A DNA stretch of 64,000 nt from Excoecaria cochinchinensis (taxonomy: Eukaryota; Streptophyta; Magnoliopsida; Malpighiales; Euphorbiaceae), in NCBI GenBank assembly GCA_947683425.1, contig CANTUQ010000161.1, positions 806,001-870,000 of the forward strand. The letters run 5' to 3'. The notes under the pieces are model-generated. The model did no database searches, was not told where the DNA came from, and was given only the letters and a program-made list of their open reading frames with translations. This document shows, in pieces, positions 59,581 to 64,000 of this stretch. The number at the start of each line of letters is the position of its first letter. Position 1 is the first letter of the stretch. The translations under genes were made by a program, and so were the position numbers.

Positions 59581-60004
59581 CACGGTGTGTTTACCCGTGC
59601 AGGTGCGGAAGGAGTTTTGTCTTGGAGAGTCGCCGCCATCGAAGCCAACACAGCAAGGTCTTAGTGTAGGGCTTATTTTTGTAGCTTTATGATTCTTTTT
59701 GTATAGAACTCTCTTATGTTATTGTAATAGCTTCTGCCTTTGTATATGTAATTTTGGGATTTGTAATTATCTTTATATCTCTAAGTTGATCAGAACAGTA
59801 ATGTAATGCTTCTATTATATTAATGCATGATCAACTTTTATGAATGGTCTTGTAAATTTTTAAATTACCTTGTATTTTGTTATGTATGTTTGTGGATGAG
59901 AGTATGTGTATTATGTATCTGTGTGGTGGCACCTTTACTCCTACGACATCTCACTCCTTATCGGATGGGATCGCCTGAGTATGGGTAAGGGGTGTTACAT
60001 ATGA

Positions 60005-61184
60005 CTTCAATTTTTGGGGACATGATAGAGGATATAATGGAAGTATTTATGGATGACTTTTCTGTATATGGGGATTCATTTGAGCTTTGTTTATAAAATT
60101 TAGACAAAGTTTTGGCTAGATGTGAAGAAAATAATTTGGTTCTTAACTGGGAGAAATGTCATTTCATGGTTGATGAAGGGATAGTCTTAGGGCACAAAAT
60201 TTCAAGTAGGGGGATTGAGGTAAATCGAGCAAAAATAGAATTAATTGAGAAGTTACCTCCACCCACTACACTTAAGGGGGTAAGATCTTTTCTTGGACAT
60301 GCTGGTTTTTATAGAAGATTTATAAAGGATTTTTCTTTAATTGCTAAACCTCTAACTAACTTGTTAGTTAAGGATGTTCCTTTTGAATTTTCTAAAGAAT
60401 GTAAGCATGCTTTTGATACTTTGAAGAAGGCCCTTACTAGTGCACCTATTATTGCTTCTCCTAATTGGGAATTACCATTTAAGATTATGTGTGATGCAAG
60501 TGATCTTGCTGTGGGTTGCGTATTAGGTCAAAGACATGGTAAGAATTTGCATGTAATTTATTATGCTAGTCATACTTTGTCATCTACTCAAATTAATTAC
60601 ACAACTACTGAAAAAGATATGTTAGTTGTAGTTTATGCATGTGACAAGTTTAGATCTTACTTGTTAGGGTCTAAAGTCATAATCTATACCGATCATGCTA
60701 CATTGAGGTATTTATTTGCAAAGAAATATGCTAAACCTAGGTTGATTCGTTGGGTATTGTTATTGCAAGAGTTTGACCTTGTCATTAAAGATAAAAAGGG
60801 AAGTGAAAATTTAGTTGCTGACCATTTATCAAGGTTAGAAAGCAATGACCAAACTTTAGGTGATGGCATTGAAATTAATGAATCGTTTTTGGATGAAGCA
60901 TTAATGTCAATTGAGAATATGCATGTACCTTGGTATGCTGACTTTGCTAACTATCTTGTTGCTGGAATTGTACCTGATAATTTGACATGGCAACAAAAGA
61001 AGAAATTCTTTAGTGAAGTTAAAAATTATCTTTGGGAGGAACCTTACTTGTTTAAGATAGGTGGGGATGGTATAATTCGTCGTTGTGTAAGTGAGGAGGA
61101 TTATCAAAACATCTTGATGCATTGTCATTCTGCATTGTATTCGGATCATAATGGTGCTAATAAAACTGCTTCTAGAGTGCTTGA
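60005..61184 (+). pseudogene. pol: Athila RT second half, RNase H and integrase N-terminus
   Basis: Resumes after the target duplication in a frame consistent with a continuous RT before insertion. The catalytic FMDD is at 60046-60057, then KCHFMVDEGIVLGHKISSRG, VRSFLGHAGFYRRFIKDFS, RNase H with PFKIMCDASDLAVGCVLGQ and VADHLSRLE, and the integrase His pair (HCHSALYSDHNG). A TAA at 60094-60096 breaks it, and a frame change occurs near 61190. Confidence 0.75.
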
Positions 61185-62192
61185 ATGTGGATTCTTTGGC
61201 CTACTTTGTTTCATGATGCAAGATTGTTTGTTGCTAAGTGTGATAAATGTCAAAGGGCTGGTAATATTGGGAAAAGAGATGAGATGCCTTTGAATAACAT
61301 ATTGGAAGTTGAAGTATTTGATGTGTGGGGGATTGACTTCATGGGTCCTTTCCCTACTTCTTTTCATCAAAACTACATATTGGTTGGAGTTAATTATGTA
61401 TCTAAATGGGTTGAAGCAAAAGACACACCAACCAATGATTCAAAGGTGGTGATCAAATTTTTGAAGAAGCTTTTCTCAAGATTTGGAGTGCCAAAAGCCA
61501 TCATAAGTGATGGAGGTAAGCATTTCATTAACCGTTCTTTTGATTCTTTATTACATAAATATGGTGTGCATCATAGGGTAGTTACACCATATCACCCACA
61601 AACAAGTGGTCAAGTAGAAGTGTCCAATAGGGAGCTTAAATGGATTCCAGAGAAAACAGTCTCTAATTCTAGGAAGGATTGGGCACATAAGTTAGATGAT
61701 GCTTTATGGGCATATCGCACAGCATTTAAAGCACCAATTGGTATGACACCATATAGGATGGTTTATGGAAAAGTGTGTCATTTACCTGTGGAGTTAGAGC
61801 ACAAAGCTTATTGGGCCATTAGGATTTTGAATTATGAACTTAAAGATGCAAGTGTCAAGAGATGTTTACAATTAAATGAGCTAGATGAGTTAAGACTTCT
61901 TGCATATGAAAATGCTAAAATCTAGAAAGAAAGGTCTAAAAAATGGCATGATGCACATATACGGATTAAATATTTTCTATTGTATAATTCTAGATTGAAA
62001 CTCTTTCCTGGAAAATTGATATCTAGATGGAGTGGACCCTTTGAAGTCACCCAAGTTTTTGATCAAGGGTTTTTAGAGCTAAAAAATGAAATAGGGGAGT
62101 TATTTAAAGCCAATGGTCAAAGATGTAAGGTGTATTTGGAGGAAACATTTCATGGAAGGAAGGTTTCATTTCTTTCTTTAAAAATTGTTTGA
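61185..62192 (+). pseudogene. int: Athila integrase
   Basis: Second part of the zinc-binding region (KCDKCQRAGNI), then catalytic WGIDFMGPF, AIISDGGKHFINRSF and TSGQVEVSNRELK. The C-terminal domain has RWSGPFEVTQVF and ends at 62192. A TAG at 61923-61925 interrupts the frame before KERSKKWHDAHI. No chromodomain, as expected for Athila. Confidence 0.75.
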
Positions 62193-62874
62193 AGGTTACT
62201 TGGTGTTATTTTTCTTTTTAATTAATTGTTATATTATATGTGTGATATTTGTATGTACTAATGTAATTCTTTTTGTTCCACAGATAATCCTAATCTGTAA
62301 GTTCATTTTATATGTCTAATTGTGATGTTATTGGAAGGGAAGAAAATTTAATTTTTCATATTCCTTTCTGTCGCGAGCGCGACAGAAAGGGGAAGATGTT
62401 TTATAGATTTCATTGCGAGGGGAAGATGTTTTATAGATTTCATCGCGACGATGGGTGTCGTCACGACAGTTTCTTTTTTATTTTTCATTTTTGCTTTCTG
62501 TCGTGAGCGCGACTATGTCGCGAGGTTGTGATGGTGAGGGGGTTTATTTGTCGCGATGCCATGACGTATATCGCGATACAACAATTTGTCAATGCGCTTC
62601 TGTCGCGACAGAACGCAGGATTTGAATTTGTTGGTCAATCTGACTATTGGGAAATCATTTAATTCCTCACCTTCCCTCTTTTCTACCCTAATAACTCCTT
62701 CTAATTTCAATTTCTTTTACCTTTTCAGTTTCTTTCCAATTACTTTCTCTCTTTTCTCTCAACCCTTCCTCAAAATTCTCTCCAAATTCCTCACGCTTTA
62801 TCTTCCTCTTTAATTTACTTCTGTTCTCTTCTATTTCTTTTCATTTTGTTCATTTAGTTGTAAACAATTTTAAC
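62193..62874 (+). other. Athila spacer between pol and env-like ORF, with TCGCGA palindromes
   Basis: No gene. 62363-62390 is a 28-base inverted repeat: CCTTTCTGTCGCG, central AG, then CGCGACAGAAAGG. Further units: CTGTCGTGAGCGCGAC (62499), TGTCGCGAGGTTGTGA (62516), TTGTCGCGATGCCATGACG (62548) and CTGTCGCGACAG (62599). A direct repeat GCGAGGGGAAGATGTTTTATAGATTTCAT-like unit lies at 62390-62445. Pyrimidine-rich sequence follows to the ORF. Confidence 0.75.
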
Positions 62875-64000
62875 ATGGTGAGAACTAAGCACGTTGGAGA
62901 CAAGAGGAAAGGGAAAAGGCCTATGGGGGAGTCAAGCGATCAAGGAGGCGATTCTATTCCTCCTTCACTCGTTTTTCAAAATAGGTATGATTGTCCTTTT
63001 CCAATTTTTTCTGATGAAGAAGGGGAGAAATTTCAATATTCTGCTAAGAAAAATTATGTTGGTATGTGGGCTTTAGACTCCGCTATTTTGAATACATTGG
63101 GATTGACTGATCAAATTAATCATTTTCTTAAATATATGAAATGGGGAAAATTTATAACTTTATCTTTACCTGTGAGAAAAGAATGGGCTTTAGAGTTTTT
63201 TGTCACCTTGACTTATGTGGATAAACGTAAGCTTTTGATGAAATTTAGACATCAGGGAATAGATTATATCTTTAGGTATGATGATTTGCATACTTGGTTT
63301 GGTTTCCCTTTAAATGGAAAACGATTTGATTCTCATCTTTTTCAACCTTCCCCTGTTTGGACTAGATTGTCTGGATTAGAGCACTTTAATAATAAGAATT
63401 CGACTAATCGGCAAATAAAAGATGATGCATTGATGCTTTTTCATAAGTTTCTTTGCCATGCTATGTTTGGGAGGGTAGAAAGTACAAAGGTTCAAACCAA
63501 AGATTTGTTTGTCTTAGACCTTTTGCAATCCCATAAAACCCCTGATTCAATTGATTTTATTTTAGATGGTTTGTACCATGCTTCTATTGCAAGAAGTAAA
63601 TCAGTGGGGATGTGCCACATGGTTACTGGTATTATTTTGGGATGTTTGGGTGATTTGAACAATTTTGTCTTGGCTGACAATGAATCAATTCCATTGCTTG
63701 ATGTTGTTTACTTGCGGCGCTCTAATATTTTAACCAAGGGAGCTTGGCCCCCGAGGTTTGTTGACCGTTTTGCAGGTACATCTAGTATGGCTGGTCCTAG
63801 TGTGCCACATGAAAGGGCACATGAATCAGCCTCAGCAACTGTTGCTCATGACTCCTCGAATGAGGACGAGGCGGCTGCTGGAGTTGATGCTGCTGCGAGA
63901 GGGACTGCTGGGGGCTCTTCTGTTGAATTGGAGCCAGTTTTGCAATGATTGGATGGCATTGAGGCCACCAATCAAAGTTTGGCAGCACGTATGGATTTAA
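62875..64000 (+). CDS. Athila env-like ORF (ATHILA ORF-1 family), runs off the window
   Basis: ATG at 62875, open for 357 codons. A basic N-terminus (VRTKHVGDKRKGKRPMGESS) is followed by a globular region with FIFSDEEG-like, WALDSAILNTLGLTDQIN, LPVRKEWALEFFVTLTYVD and FRYDDLHTWFGFPL segments, then LDLLQSHKTPDSIDFILDGL, matching the protein encoded after integrase in Athila elements. A Ser/Ala-rich linker follows from about 63780. A TGA at 63946-63948 ends the frame, but the same frame continues with GIEATNQSLAARMD to the window edge, so the stop may be a mutation. I see no clear signal peptide or membrane segment in the part present. Its function is unproven. Confidence 0.7.

Larger units (their letters stand above)
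57375..59999 (+). mobile_element. Solo LTR C (Tekay-like) inserted in Athila RT
   Basis: TGTCACACCCCGTTTGCCCC...AGGGGTGTTACA, 2625 bp, flanked by TATGA (57370-57374 and 60000-60004). Modules: palindrome cluster 58525-58872, AGGCATGCCTAATAGAGTC (59074), CGTACCCGTAAAGTAC pair (59228-59290), CTCGTTATCCACTCCCTCGG, hairpin 59562-59580. No coding region. Related to LTR A. Confidence 0.9.
52671..64000 (+). mobile_element. Athila-lineage Ty3/gypsy element, interrupted by LTR C, 3' end outside
   Basis: LTR 52671-54050, PBS 54057-54074, gag-pol 54203-62192 split by solo LTR C, spacer, and an env-like ORF from 62875. Gag sequence, tRNA-Asp-type PBS and the ORF after integrase define Athila. Only about three nonsense codons and one frame change are seen, so it is less decayed than the Ogre copies. 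It entered Ogre-3. The 3' LTR and target duplication lie right of the window (left flank TTAAT). Confidence 0.85.

Overview
This window is plant nuclear DNA, probably from an angiosperm with a repeat-rich genome. I see no host protein-coding gene, rRNA or tRNA. Nearly every kilobase can be assigned to LTR retrotransposons of plant-specific Ty3/gypsy lineages: Tat/Ogre, Athila, and Tekay-type chromoviruses. There is also one hAT-type transposon end and one stretch that may be an old endogenous pararetrovirus. The species cannot be named from the sequence.

Layout. 1-2162: a hAT-type terminus beside the 3' part of a Tekay-like LTR (LTR D). 2163-3807: a Tat-like LTR fragment and TTA-rich low-complexity DNA. 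3808-15683: Ogre-1, with a 5' LTR, PBS, leader, gag-pro-RT-RH-aRH-INT carrying many stops, and an antisense DUF7745-like ORF. 15684-22671: Ogre-2, a deletion derivative with a second gag module. 22672-25860: pararetrovirus-like remnant, minus strand. 25862-26946: minus-strand Ogre LTR. 27269-33664: solo LTR A (TSD GTCTT) containing solo LTR B at 27797-31744 (TSD TTCTT), both inside a 51-bp minisatellite that continues to 34300. 34300-39790: tandem-repeat-rich DNA, in part like an Ogre 3' untranslated region, holding solo LTR E at 36100-39265 (TSD TTATG). 39791-52670: rearranged minus-strand Ogre-3, whose LTR was entered by a complete, young Tekay chromovirus at 40368-50022 (TSD ATCCC). 52671-64000 and beyond: an Athila element (LTR, tRNA-Asp-type PBS, gag-pol, env-like ORF), cut in its RT by solo LTR C at 57375-59999 (TSD TATGA).

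How it fits together. The window is a nest of insertions whose relative order can be read from target-site duplications: Ogre copies first, then Athila and the Tekay-like LTRs, with B inside A and C inside Athila. The coding regions are decayed to different degrees. Ogre-1 keeps one frame for 4.5 kb with about a dozen nonsense codons. Athila has few breaks. The Tekay element has nearly identical LTRs but is still broken in gag and near the integrase C-terminus.

The most unusual signal is non-coding. Clusters of GC-rich palindromes built on TGTCGCGATCGCGACA and variants occur in the LTRs of two Tekay-like elements and, in the unrelated Athila, in the LTR, in frame inside gag-pol, and in the 3' spacer. 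Other Tekay-like LTRs carry different palindromes at the same LTR position, and the Ogre LTRs carry a GC-rich variable block at a fixed offset. This suggests palindrome clusters that are fixed in place, variable in sequence and shared between lineages.
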